Source: Torreya grandis
Lineage: Eukaryota > Streptophyta > Pinopsida > Cupressales > Taxaceae
Length of the DNA stretch: 64,000 nt
Reading direction: 5' to 3'
NCBI GenBank assembly: GCA_037957365.1
Contig: JARHVA010001737.1
Coordinates: 2,033,501 to 2,097,500, forward strand
In this document: positions 37,780 to 48,921 of the stretch, piece by piece
How the letters are laid out: each line of letters starts with the position of its first letter
Position numbering within the stretch: position 1 is the stretch's first letter
Program-made: the position numbers and the translations under genes
Notes under the pieces: model-generated
Databases searched by the model: none
Seen by the model: only the letters and a program-made list of their open reading frames with translations
What the model was told of the DNA's origin: nothing

Positions 37780-39039
37780 GAGAACTTGAGACACTTGTGC
37801 GATGTTGATGGGGTCACATGAATTTCATGATCCAAGGTCTACCCAAAATTAAATTGTATGATAGATTTAGGTCTATCACATGGCAAAGTGTATCATGGGT
37901 TAAGGGCCCATGATAACTAGCAAGCTAATATTGCTTTGTGATTCCTGCTCTTCATTGTTTTAGGCTTTGATAGTGATTAATTTTGGCTTAGATTAGCTAT
38001 TGTATATCTGAGATGCTTGATGATCTTTAGAGACACAATATTTAGGCCCGATTCATTGTCTATGAGGACACATTTCACTTTGTGCCACATGATGACAACT
38101 TTAATGTATAATGGATTTTTATGGAGAGGGACAAGGGATGACATATCACTTTGGTTGAATGTAAATTATTGGACTGGGGCTAGATGTCTAACCAAAGATT
38201 AGAATCTATCATGGCTTATATCATTTGGAGCTTGGGATTGGTCAAGGAATTCTATTAAGATGTTCTTATGGATAGTAAATGTATGCAACAAATCCAAAAT
38301 GAAAATTTGTGTAGGATTCTTCAAAAGTTGTATCACAATTTCAAACATATTTTATTTAATAGTGGTAACTGGCTTATTCTCATCCATAATGGTGGGTTGG
38401 ATGGGTTTAGTGGTAGGTGGTTATGGGACGGGAATGGTAATATTTAATTTCTAAGTTGTGATTTCATAATCAAGATTAGATATAAGACTATTGTTGCTAG
38501 AAAATGATGGTAGAGGGGGACCAGATAGGATAAGTCTTGATTGCTGGTGCACTTGTATGTGGTCATGGGGCAATGATGATTTATCAGTATAAGGTCTAAA
38601 AGTAATAATCCTTACTTGTTGGTGTGCCTATTTGTGGTCCTAGGTTAAGGAAGGATCACTGACATAGATGGGTTGATTGGAATTGGTTAGAAATGGTCCT
38701 ATTTTGTTATCACTTTGTCTTGGATTGATGGTGATGGTGGAAACATGACCTCCCAAAATATGACCTATAACTTTGTTGTGATCATGTGCAATTGCATGGA
38801 AAGTTTGTTGGGTACTAGAATCATTCTGGCTTTGGTTCCATCCATTCAGTTGACATTTTTATTATTTCTATTGGAATTATTATTATTGTCTTGTTTGTTG
38901 ATATTATTATTACTATTGGTTTGGATTTTATTGTTGTTATTGTTGGTTGTTATTATTATGTTGTGTAAAAGGGTTTTGAAAGATACCCAGGTTTTGATTG
39001 GATGTAGAAGCTCTATTATCCAATGTAATCTCCCCATTT
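37780..39039 (-). pseudogene. Asn-rich linker and retropepsin remnant
   Basis: The minus-strand frame between gag and RT begins with an Asn/Gln-rich linker (38960-38860) made by an AAT/AAC trinucleotide tract, followed by LTNSNQPIYVSDPSL-type text. The protease active-site region reads VLIDNESGLNIVSLKIIKHL near 38085-38020, where the catalytic D-T/S-G is D-N-E. The later block SIIQFNFG and HEIHVTPSTSHKCLKF lies near 37860-37785. Changed active site and stops show loss of function. Confidence 0.72.
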
Positions 39040-41968
39040 TTCAATATATTTTCAATGAGGTGTTTGATTTTCACACAACAATTTATATTATGTCCATGAA
39101 CATGATGGTATTCAAAGAACTCATTCTCTCTATACTAGTCAGGATAAGGAATCCCCTCAGGATAGTGTTTCAGAATTGGACAACTAATCATGTGAGTAGT
39201 GGCTACTTTTTCAAACACAACTTCAATAGGTTCTTAAATATTGATGAAGAATTGATGAGTAGGCACATTTATCCTTGGAGGAGGGGTTCACAAAGGTAGT
39301 GGTTGTTGCGTTTGTTAAGCTAGTCTAGACTAATGCGAAGGTTATGCTTGCTAAATGGGTTGTTGATGATGAGTAAGTTGTATTTGTGGCATTGGTTGAG
39401 TAGATGGTATTTTCAATATTTAGACATGATGTGACTTGGTTACTCCATTTACAATAACATTCTTTTTACGATTGAATTGATTAGATTTTTCATAATTACT
39501 AGCTTAGGCTGGTGTCAACACTTGTGCCTTGACTTGGCTTTGGTTATGATGTTATCCTATTATTTGGTTTTGGTTTTGATTTTAATTTGATGAGGTGAGC
39601 TTGATAATATCTTTGTTAATAAGTGCCTTATCAATTATAAAACCTTTGTCAATGATATCCTTGAAGGTATGTGCACACTGAAGTTCTAAATGGTAAGATA
39701 TCTCACTATGTAAATTTTTGGTAAACACAACGGTCAATTACTTATCTTGTAAGCTATGGGTGAAACAATTAGTAAGTGATCCCCATCATTGTAGATAGCT
39801 TGCAAAGATTTCACTAACTTTTTGCTTGGCTTGAGTCAAATCTACAAACAAAATATCATGTTTGAGATTGTAAGAGAAATGTTGTATAAATTTATCTACG
39901 AGGTCATCAAAATCAGATATAAAATTCTTTGGAAATTTCAAGAACCACTCCAAATCTTGTTTTGCTAGACTCTAGGGAAATAAAATTAGGAGGTATATGT
40001 CACTATAAACTACTAGCTAGCAAGCAATAAAGAATTCTATCAAATGGGCCTTAGGGTCTCCTTTACCCTTGTATTTATAAAATTTTGGTGGTTCGTACCC
40101 TAGAGAAAATGGTATTTAAATATACTCCATGTTGAATGAGTAATAATACATGTCATCTAACTTGAAATTCTTGGTATGTTTCCCTACTTGAATGGTAGCA
40201 ATTTCATTCTTCATTTTTTGTAGTTCTTATGCCAAAAAACTAGATGGAACATTGGCCTAAGGTGGAGGCTAGGTGGTCAAAGGTAGATTACCTTGACTAG
40301 GGTAAAATGGAGGCATGGTTTATTGTGTAATATTGGTTTGGTTAGGGAACTGACCATGAATATACATCTATAGATTAGAATGTGATTATTGGAATTATAC
40401 ACATTGTAGTGTGATATTTTGGCTTGGATTTGGTATATAGGCTTAGTTTTGATGGAATTATGGTTGGGATGGAAGGATATGGCTTTGGGTAAAGTATTGT
40501 GCCTACTGAGGTTGAGTAGGGACTTACTATCAATTAGTCTAATAAGGGGAAATTTTTTTAGACCAAGGGCTTATAATTGAATTTGTGTCACATTTAGAAC
40601 AAAAGGCAATTATTTCCTGATTGGTGCTTATGGGATAACAACACCTCTTTATTGTAAGAACAATTATGAGCTAGAGATTTGTATAGTGTTTGACATTTAT
40701 ATTTGACCAATGGATATACATTGTTGATTAGACAATAGTTGCAATTGCAAAGGTGTGTTGGTCTATGACTATTGAGGTATACTTTTCACTACTTGATGAG
40801 GTGGAACATTTGTTTCCCCTATTGAGGTGGTGTAATGTTCTACCTCTGATGCAAAGGCATATTAAACTATGCATGTTGTTGTGGAATATTAGTCATCACT
40901 TGTTGAGGTAGAGTAGTATTTGTCACATTTTGTTTAAGCAAGGCACTAGTTGGTGCTATTTACTTAATCCTTGTGATTGCATGTTTGAAGACACAACTGG
41001 TTGAGGATTAGAGGTAACTTGCTATGGTTAGGGCATATGAGTTATTTCCTCGTGTTATTGCAAACCACTCATGGTATTAACTAAAGGCCCTTATTGAGTA
41101 ATATTTTTTAGTATAGTTAAACCACTTTGGCTTGAATTGGATGACTATTGCATGTTATCCACCATGTTTGGCACATTGTTCAATGTAGAAACAATAGCCA
41201 CTTATTCAATAGCTGAGATGTTGAACATGTCTCCAACAAAGTGATTTGCACAAAAGGGTCTATACCCAAATTTTCTTGATCTGTCAATTTGATTAACACC
41301 CCTGTTAAAGGAGCTAACTCGATGAGTGGAGAATTTGATATGGCCATTTTACTAAAATTGTGTGCTAAGTTAAAATAGGTTTGATATGTTGTTTACATTT
41401 GTAGAAAGTGGTCCTCCATGAGGCCCTTTATTTTTACAATCATATTGGGGTTTTGATATGACATCAACATGAGTGCTTGATGATTTCTATAAGAGGCTTG
41501 TTCAATGGTTTGATTGTAAGGTATGTTGAAAGGCACTCTAACTAGGCTAGGCAAATTTTTGTGGGGGAAGTCTACTGGAAACTCGGCCCCTACCTCCATG
41601 GTTATGACTAAAACTTCATCCTTATTTTCAATAAATTGATGATCAAACAAATAAGGATCATATGTTGATGCCATAATAGTGTAATGCAGTTGTTGTTGTT
41701 GAGTTTGTTCTATAATCAATGGTACACTATCAAGGTATTGTGAAGTTTGATCTTGGTCATGCTCTGAGTAGGGACGCATGTTAACCATATAGTGGGATAA
41801 AGGATCTTGGATTTTTTCCTCAAATTTAATATTATAAGGAAGATAAGGATCCTTCTCACAAACTACAATGTCACCATAGGGGTCTTGAACAAAGCCCTCA
41901 TGTGTGACCACATTGCCATAAAATGGATTGTACATGGCTCCACTATGAGTGTAACGAGACATATCCAA
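39040..41968 (-). pseudogene. gag remnant of the Tat-type element
   Basis: Starts at the ATG at 41968 (MDMSRYTHSGAMYNPFYG) and is open to 41393, then broken. The N-terminal part is rich in Gln, Tyr and Pro. The gag core lies near 40130-39690: GYEPPKFYKYKGKGDPKAHL, then LEWFLKFPKNFISDFDDLVD and FIQHFSYNLKHDILFVDLTQ. The knuckle near 39125-39075 reads FEYHHVHGHNINCCVKIKHL, matching a C-x2-H-x4-H-x4-C pattern with the first Cys changed to Phe. The element at 58964 has the same type of knuckle. The long plus-strand frame at 38715-39299 is a shadow of this gene. Confidence 0.82.
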
Positions 41969-44679
41969 ATCAATGATGAATTTTCATGAAAAATGCCTAG
42001 AGTTATATAAAATCTTAAAAACACTGTCCAAAGGACAAATGGTTCAAACTTGGTCTAAGGAATGGATCTGTATCTCTAAAAAGGTCTGTGTTAAAACTTG
42101 GTCTAAAAAACTCTAATGTCAAATGTATTACACAAAATTTTTAGGTGGATGAAATAAAACCAAAATGCGAAACCTAGGTACAAAGTGTTTCAAACAAGTC
42201 TAGCTAGGTCTAAATAAACAAAGGTTTCTAGGTCTTTTGGAAAACAAGGCAGAAAAGCTAGGCTCAAAATAGGTATTGCTAGGTCTTTTAGAAAAGGCGC
42301 AAAATCTAGACTTTAAATAAAACAAGGTCTAAAAGGTAAGAGATTTAATCTAACAAATATGAAAAAATTTGACACAAACTAAGAATTTAGATTTAAACAA
42401 GAACTTGTTTATTTAGCAAAAGACATGAAACTCTAGGTATATTAAAGATAAACTACTTTCCTAAATCTAGGCAAAAAAATAGTTTTCAAATTGAATAATC
42501 CAAAAGTGAAAGATCAATGTCTAGGCCAAAATTACATGAGACATAGGCATAAATCAATCAATGTTTAGATTTGAACTTGTCAAGGCTAATTTTGAACTCA
42601 ACTTAGAAAACTAATCTTCTTTAAAATAAACAAGTTAGACAAGAACGAATAACATGATGACACTAGGTATAGATCCAAAAGGCACATGTGGTTTCAAAAT
42701 TGAATTTTGGACATAAAACAACAAGTATTTGAAACAATTTGAGAAACATAATGACATTGTCATACTATAAAGATATGATCAATGTTTTATTTCAAGATTT
42801 GAAGGCACAAAACCTAGAATAAATTGGGCAACGTAATGATACCCTATCCAAATCAAGTGACACACACACAAAGGTTTTGATAAAAGTTTAAGGTAAAGGT
42901 GTGGTGTCAAATGGATGACATAACACCTCTTCAAACAAAGGTAGTGATGTATAAACAAGACTCATTTTTCATGCACTATACTAAATAAATAGTTTAGACT
43001 CAAAACCAAGCAAGTAAAAAGGATAAAATGATGTAAACACCTAAGTGTAACGTCCTAAATCTTAAAATTGACAAGGTTGCATAGCACTATCAAATTCCAT
43101 CTATATACTTGATCTTGAGAGGATTTTAAATTATTAATCCAAAAATTAAAAGTGCATGAAAATTAGGGTTTTTAGGCCCCCTCTTCTCTCAAGAATTTGT
43201 ATGGTGACATGGAACTTCAAGCTACTTGCCTTGCATCAAAAATATGTCTGTAGTTAATGGGGTTGATTAAACTATTTGTTTTCATTCATTTATAGATGAC
43301 ATCATATGTGTGTCAAACAATAGGAAAAATCCATGTCATTTGGATCTACATTAATTGACTTATTATGAAAATATCTTGTCCTTTTCACAACCACTACATC
43401 CATTAATTGCTTAGTGTAGTGTGATGTTTGAGTTTCCCTTATGTTCCAAGGTGGAGTACCACTAACAGAGCTTATTTTAGCTACTCAAAAGAAGTGTTGC
43501 AGTAAATCACCCTTGATTTATAAACTCCAATGTGGAGTGGGGTTGAAATGATGTTGAGAGATGAATTCTTGGGTTAATGCTTCCCTAGAGAACCTGTGAG
43601 GAGGTGATGAACTTCTGCTCACAAGCCAAAATGCATGAAAATAAAGACAATTAGAAAGACTTTAGGGTAATTTTGGGGTCACCCAAATCTTACAAATTTT
43701 GGGTAGGGCCTTAATGACTTTCCTTCCATGCTTTTGGACCAAAGTGACTAAATGCAAAGATTGAGTAATTTTGATCACCCAAGTTTCCTAAAGGGGATGG
43801 GGGGAGAGCATACACATGTCACTCATTTTGATAAACAAACAATTCAAAAAAATAAAAATGAAAATGAAATTCTTATGAGTATTTAACTAATGTGAAAGTT
43901 TATTTTATGGCACCAAAATGAAATGTGTTCTGAATATTGAGCCCCTAGGCATTTTTTGTTTGATAAGCTTTAAACAAAATTAAAATAACATGAATGAAAG
44001 ACATTTTTAAAACACCATTTTGAAATGTGAAATTTGTAACTTAGAATGTTTTAAATGTCTCATTTTGGCCTTTGGGTCCTACAATTTATTAGAGGGTCTG
44101 CTTTCTTAGAAGCTAAAAATCAAGTGAGAAAACAACATTTCAAAATTAGCTCTCAGGTTTTTTATTTTTTTGTCTTAGAGATGAATCTTCATTGATCCAC
44201 ACAGTGATTGATGTCGATCTATGGGAATCAACATTGATTGATCAAATCATCAACATTTACATATAAAACACATAAAACCATAGGTTGTTTTGATAAAAAA
44301 TGATTAATAAAATGAGCCCAAAACCAATATATCTCACTAAATCCTGCAAGAAATGGGTTAGACAAACAATATGTAGGTCCTCAAACACAATAAAAACCAT
44401 AAAAATCAAGTAAAAGCCTCATTAATTATGTTCTTTCCATGTTCTATTTTTCACATAGAGATTATGGTTGATCTCTGTAATCAATGTTGATCTGGTAAAT
44501 TAGCATTGATCCCTACAATCTGTGACCTAAAATCGATGTTGATCCCTGCAACCTATGACTTGCTTAAAATAGAAAGATGTAAAAAATGAAATTAAAACTT
44601 GAATTTTAAATATTTTTATGCATCCATTAGCAAAACTAAAAGTATCATATCATTCTCCTTTTTTATATGGGATTCTTGA
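41969..44679 (-). other. Long leader of the Tat-type element
   Basis: 2.7 kb between primer site and gag start. No coding support. Two kinds of scattered short repeat occur: CTAGGTCT-type words at 42040-42340, and words of the form ATGTTGATC(C/T)CTG at 44190-44270 and 44455-44560. Confidence 0.6.
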
Positions 44680-44697
44680 GTCCCATCGGGTGTGCCA
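44680..44697 (-). other. Primer-binding site of the Tat-type element
   Basis: In minus-strand sense TGGCACACCCGATGGGAC begins three bases after the 5' LTR. It agrees with the site at 60436-60453 at 15 of 18 positions. I do not assign the tRNA. Confidence 0.78.
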
Positions 44698-44700
44698 ACA

Positions 44701-45721
44701 TGTGGACAATGTATACATAGAAGGGAGGTTAGTTTTGTGTTATTCCAAGAAATAAACTCAAAACAACACACTAAAATACTAACACCTCTAGCCTAGACAC
44801 TAGGGAAAGCATAGGTAACAAAATTACATATGAAAGCATAACTAAAACATAAAATAATACACTATTTGACCTTCCTTGGAGCTCTAAATGGCTTATTGAA
44901 TGGCTTGCTTGACTTTTACATCAAGAAGTCTTTGACAACGAAGCTTTTTTGGCTCCTTCTCTCCTTGGCACCTTGGCTTTAATTGTTTGGCTTAAGATTT
45001 GGGAATGGTAAGATTACTTGAATGAAGCTTATGGAATAAATCCTATATAATGACTCTACAATATCCATGATCTTTTAAATGAAGGGGTATGGCCTTGTAT
45101 TTATAGCCTCAAGAATTAACTCTCACCCAAGGTGAGTTAAGGTTGAGTTTAAAAATGGAATGGGTTCAAACTAATCCTAGGTGAGTTGAGACTAACTCTA
45201 GTTGAGTCAAAAGTTTTCATGTAATTATGATTTTCAATTACTAGGCATGGCTCTCAAATTAGATATTTTATGATATTTTAGAAGAGCTTGACAACTCATA
45301 AAGGTAATGATGAAAGGCTTGATATTTTAAATTTTATAATTTTATAATTTCCATTTTTAGATATTCATTACTTTCAAATGGATAATTCAACTAAGCATTT
45401 AATCTTGTTTAATTTTTTAATTGATTTTGATTAACATTTTTGCTCTTTCAAGATTTGATCAAGTGCCTTGCTTAATGGGTCCATAGACCAAATTGACAAT
45501 TGTTATTGCACAAAGGGATTAGGAATGAATTTATGAGGTTATTGTTACGTACGATATAATACCAAAAATATGAATTCCTCAACATGATTATGAGCTTTGA
45601 TGAATAATGCACAACTAAATTTGGGATGTTTGGTGATTCCTAGGCTTAATTTGTAATGGTTGGTAGGAATCGGTCTAAATTCTGGTCAAAATCAAGTTGT
45701 GGCTAGTTTTAGGTGCATACA
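44701..45721 (-). repeat. 5' LTR of the 16.2-kb Tat-type element
   Basis: In element sense it runs from TGTATGCACCTAAAACTAGC (45721 leftward) to ...TTGTCCACA at 44701, so it keeps TG...CA ends. The partner is 29537-30551. Small indels and frequent transitions separate the two copies. Confidence 0.93.
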
Positions 45722-47006
45722 GTGCATAATTAGGATCATTCCACTTGGAAACATCCCACTTATCTGTTTCCATAGAGATTTGAAGACTTCTAGGTGAATT
45801 TTAAATGCTTTAATCCCATGGAGTGGAAGAAATGTGCCAGGTGGCTTTGAATTTTTTCAAGAATTAGCTAAGTCTCAAAGAAGCAAAATTTTGACCCCTG
45901 GTTCTAGGAGAAATTTGAAGAATTGACTAAGTATCAAAAATCCATTTTGAATGGTTATGGGCTATTAAGAGATGCAAAATATCACTACATGTCTTTGGGA
46001 AACAAAGTGAGCACCTGAGGGTAGAAAAGAAAAAGAATACAATCAACAGTTTCAATTTTAAAATTCAAAGACTAAGTTTTCAAATCAAAATATCCAAGTT
46101 TTAAAAATAAAAACAATAAGGTAGATAAACTTAGTAAAGAGAAAGCCATTTTCACATTGAATTCAAATCCATTTTCAAAGCAAATTTCAACCATTTTTAA
46201 TCAACCAAGAAAAAAGTTGAACATAATTAAACATTTATCCAAATTAGAGAATATTGAAGTAGAAATGGATTGAAAAGAGGGTCAATTTATCAAAATAAAG
46301 TAAACCCTTTTAGAAAATCCCTTGTTAGATTAAGCCCATTTATTGAAAATGACTAAGGTGGAATTGAAACAATCATAAACACTTAGCTAATTCTCACTGA
46401 ACCAAAGTAAAAATGGACTAGATTGTTAAGGGAAAGGCTACAAAAGATTAAAAGAGTTAAATAATTTACATAAGTCTAAGTTAGATTTTCCCAAAAAGGA
46501 AAATTTTAAACATGTTTAAAATGTGATTTAAAACAAAGCTCAATACCTTTAGACTTAGGAAAATTAAATAAAGGGCTCAAACAAGAAAATAAGGTCCCTA
46601 TCTTTAACTAAAAATGGGGAATGTTGTGCGAGAAACAATAATGTGTAGGAGAAGAAAATGTATCAACATGTAACTATACTTATGATAAATATCTTTGAAT
46701 AACCTATCATGCCTTAAGAGATGAATGCCTCCTTGTATGCGTCACTTTATGTTTAGGAATATTTACCATGCTATATGAAATAAAATGAATATGCTCATAT
46801 GTAATTGCCTCATGCTTGTAAGTATATGAAGAAATTGATTTTGTAATATGTTCATGCTCATTAGAAACTAAAATAATCTTTAGAATATATATATCATGCT
46901 CTTGAATATTTGTGAAAACTATTTCATTACTATGTTTCTCAATAATTATACCAAGTAACTATTCTATAAAATAAGTAAACATAATTTGTTCCAAAGTATA
47001 TTCATA
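45722..47006. other. Intergenic DNA, nothing supported
   Basis: A/T-rich sequence between the Tat-type element and the next gag-protease fragment. Sequence left of 47007 would be expected to hold RT of that fragment, but I found no RT motif on the minus strand. Confidence 0.5.
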
Positions 47007-47345
47007 TTAGATTCCTTGAATTTTCACTATTTGATTATCATGAATGTATTTGAGACATTTATGCACTGTAGAGGGTAATGCTCTAATATTTTGTGTCCAA
47101 GGGCATCCTAGTATCATATCAAAGAATGATGGGCTTGATATAACTATAAATGGAGTAAACACTATGAGAGGGACCACTTTCAAAGGAAACACTATATTCC
47201 CAAGAGCATCTTGTGTGTTCCCATCAAATGCTTTGACAACTCTAGAAGTATCCTTTAAATTTTGTTATATATAACCAAGATAATGAAAGAGTGTTATGGT
47301 ACACATATTTTAACTTGATACATTGTCTATCATAACACTATGGAT
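47007..47345 (-). pseudogene. Retropepsin remnant of a gag-protease fragment
   Basis: Minus-strand text: SVMIDNVSS, a stop, NMCTITLFHYLGYI near 47340-47275 (active-site D-T/S-G changed to D-N-V), then DTSRVVKAFDGNTQDALGNI and IVFTPFIVISSPSFFDMILG (47190-47110), and LPSTVHKCLKYIHDNQIVKI near 47070-47015. The order matches a complete plant retroelement protease. Coding stops at 47007, so this copy ends just after protease. Confidence 0.8.
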
Positions 47346-47599
47346 GGATTTATTGTTAACACATGCTCAAATAAAAATTACATGTCTATTATTTTTTACT
47401 ATCACCAAAAGTGATCATATGACGTGATGCTTGTTTGCTTGTACCTATAGCAATAACACTATCAAGATGATGTCCAGACGTAGAATTAGGAAGATTACAT
47501 GTATGCATAATGAACTTCAGATTTGTCCTTGTGATTTGATTCATGATTTGGAAAAGGATCCTTATACATTTAAAGATTTGTATTATCATTTTCTTATGG

Positions 47600-48921
47600 C
47601 TTGTCCTCTTGAGTAAGTGTACCAAAATCTATGACATTTTTATCAATGAGATCTTGAATATTATGCTTGAGCTTGAAACATTGATTTGTAAAAATCCTAA
47701 TAATCTATGCTAGTCACAATATGCTAAAAACTTAAAGATTTAGGCCTATACATATCTATATACATAGGTGGAGGAAGAGTGATGACATTGCATTCTAGGA
47801 GATTTTACAAAAAAAAAATGAGGAGGTGATGGAATATTTGAAATTTGCCTCTTTAGTGGTGCTTATAATTAAAGCTTTTGAAGTGGTTGTGATATGCCAA
47901 TTACTATAACTTTTACTTTATTCATTCTTTAAGTTGGTTTGCTCTTATAATTTGTCTTTATTTTAAATTTAACATTTGAACTAGATGAAACATTTGAAAC
48001 ATACTTGAGCCTATTCAAAATAATAAACTTGACTTCACACTCTTTGACTAGATGGCATATCTCATCAAAGGATTTGAACTTACAAAACATATTGGATAAT
48101 TAAAGAGGAAAAATAAAACATTGCGTAAAAATAACTTGAAGCTCATTATTGGCCATTTGATTTGTAATTTTGGAAAACATAGTCTTTTACCTTATCACAT
48201 AGTCACTGATAGTTTCATCAGACCCTTGTTTAAGATTTGTAATTTGTGCATATGATAACTTTTCCCCAATGTTGATTGAAAAGTGTGTCAAAAATGATTT
48301 GATAAAGTATTGAAATTGTTTAATAATTGAAGAGTAATATCATATAACCATTGAAGATCATACTCTTTTATACTTGTAAAATATTTTGTCAACAATTTAT
48401 CACTATCTACATAATATAGGCAAGTTTCATGGAAGGCATATAAATGTTATTTAGGATCACCTTTGCCTTTATAAAGTGGAAGCTTAGGGGCCACAAAGTC
48501 AACTAGTAAAGGATAGGAAGAAATTTTAGGTGCCATAAAGTCAATTGGTAGGGGATATTGAGGCAATTCTAAGTTACAAAGGTTTATATAATAAGGAACA
48601 TGAGTCCATAGAAGGGATAACATGAGAAATGAATTGCTCAGTATGGGAAGACTTAGCTTGTAATACAATAATGGTATGTTACATAGTGGAATTTGAAGAG
48701 GTAATATGAGTGTAAGTAACATGAGTAGGCATAGGCATGGATATATTTTGGAGACCAATTAATGCTTTCAAACCAAGAGATGGTGCCATAGAAGTAGTAA
48801 TTGGAATAGATGCAATAGTATAAGTAGCAACATTGGAAATGCTATCTTGGGTGCCTTTTTTGTGTTCATCTCTAGCCAAGTATAATAATGAATCAAACTT
48901 TTTGGGATTCTTAGAAGACAT
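47600..48921 (-). pseudogene. gag remnant upstream of the protease fragment
   Basis: Begins at the ATG at 48921 (MSSKNPKKFDSLLYLARDEH). The N-terminal half is Pro/Thr/Met-rich. The gag core starts with APKLPLYKGKGDPK near 48490-48450 and continues, through stops, with HLYAFHETCLYYVDSDKLLT near 48440-48385. Shifts are frequent after this. The GKGDP start of the core is shared with the Tat-type gag at 40130, so this is a related but separate element, reduced to gag and protease. Confidence 0.7.

Larger units (their letters stand above)
29537..45721 (-). mobile_element. 16.2-kb decayed Ty3/gypsy element, Tat-type with two RNase H domains
   Basis: Two ~1.0 kb LTRs flank internal sequence whose minus-strand order is primer site, 2.7 kb leader, gag, protease, RT, RNase H, a second RNase H, integrase, then a 2.5 kb 3' non-coding region with hairpin repeats. 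RT followed by two RNase H domains and integrase marks the plant Tat lineage, whose second RNase H is of archaeal-like origin. All frames are broken. Flanking 5-mers are GTGGG and GTGCA, a poor match, so any target duplication has decayed. The primer site and LTR start resemble those of the element at 58964, so the two are related. Confidence 0.9.

Noticed and set aside
38715..39299. 194-codon plus-strand open frame
   Set aside because: It is antisense to the minus-strand gag, and the Leu/Ile-rich part is the complement of an Asn-coding AAT/AAC tract.
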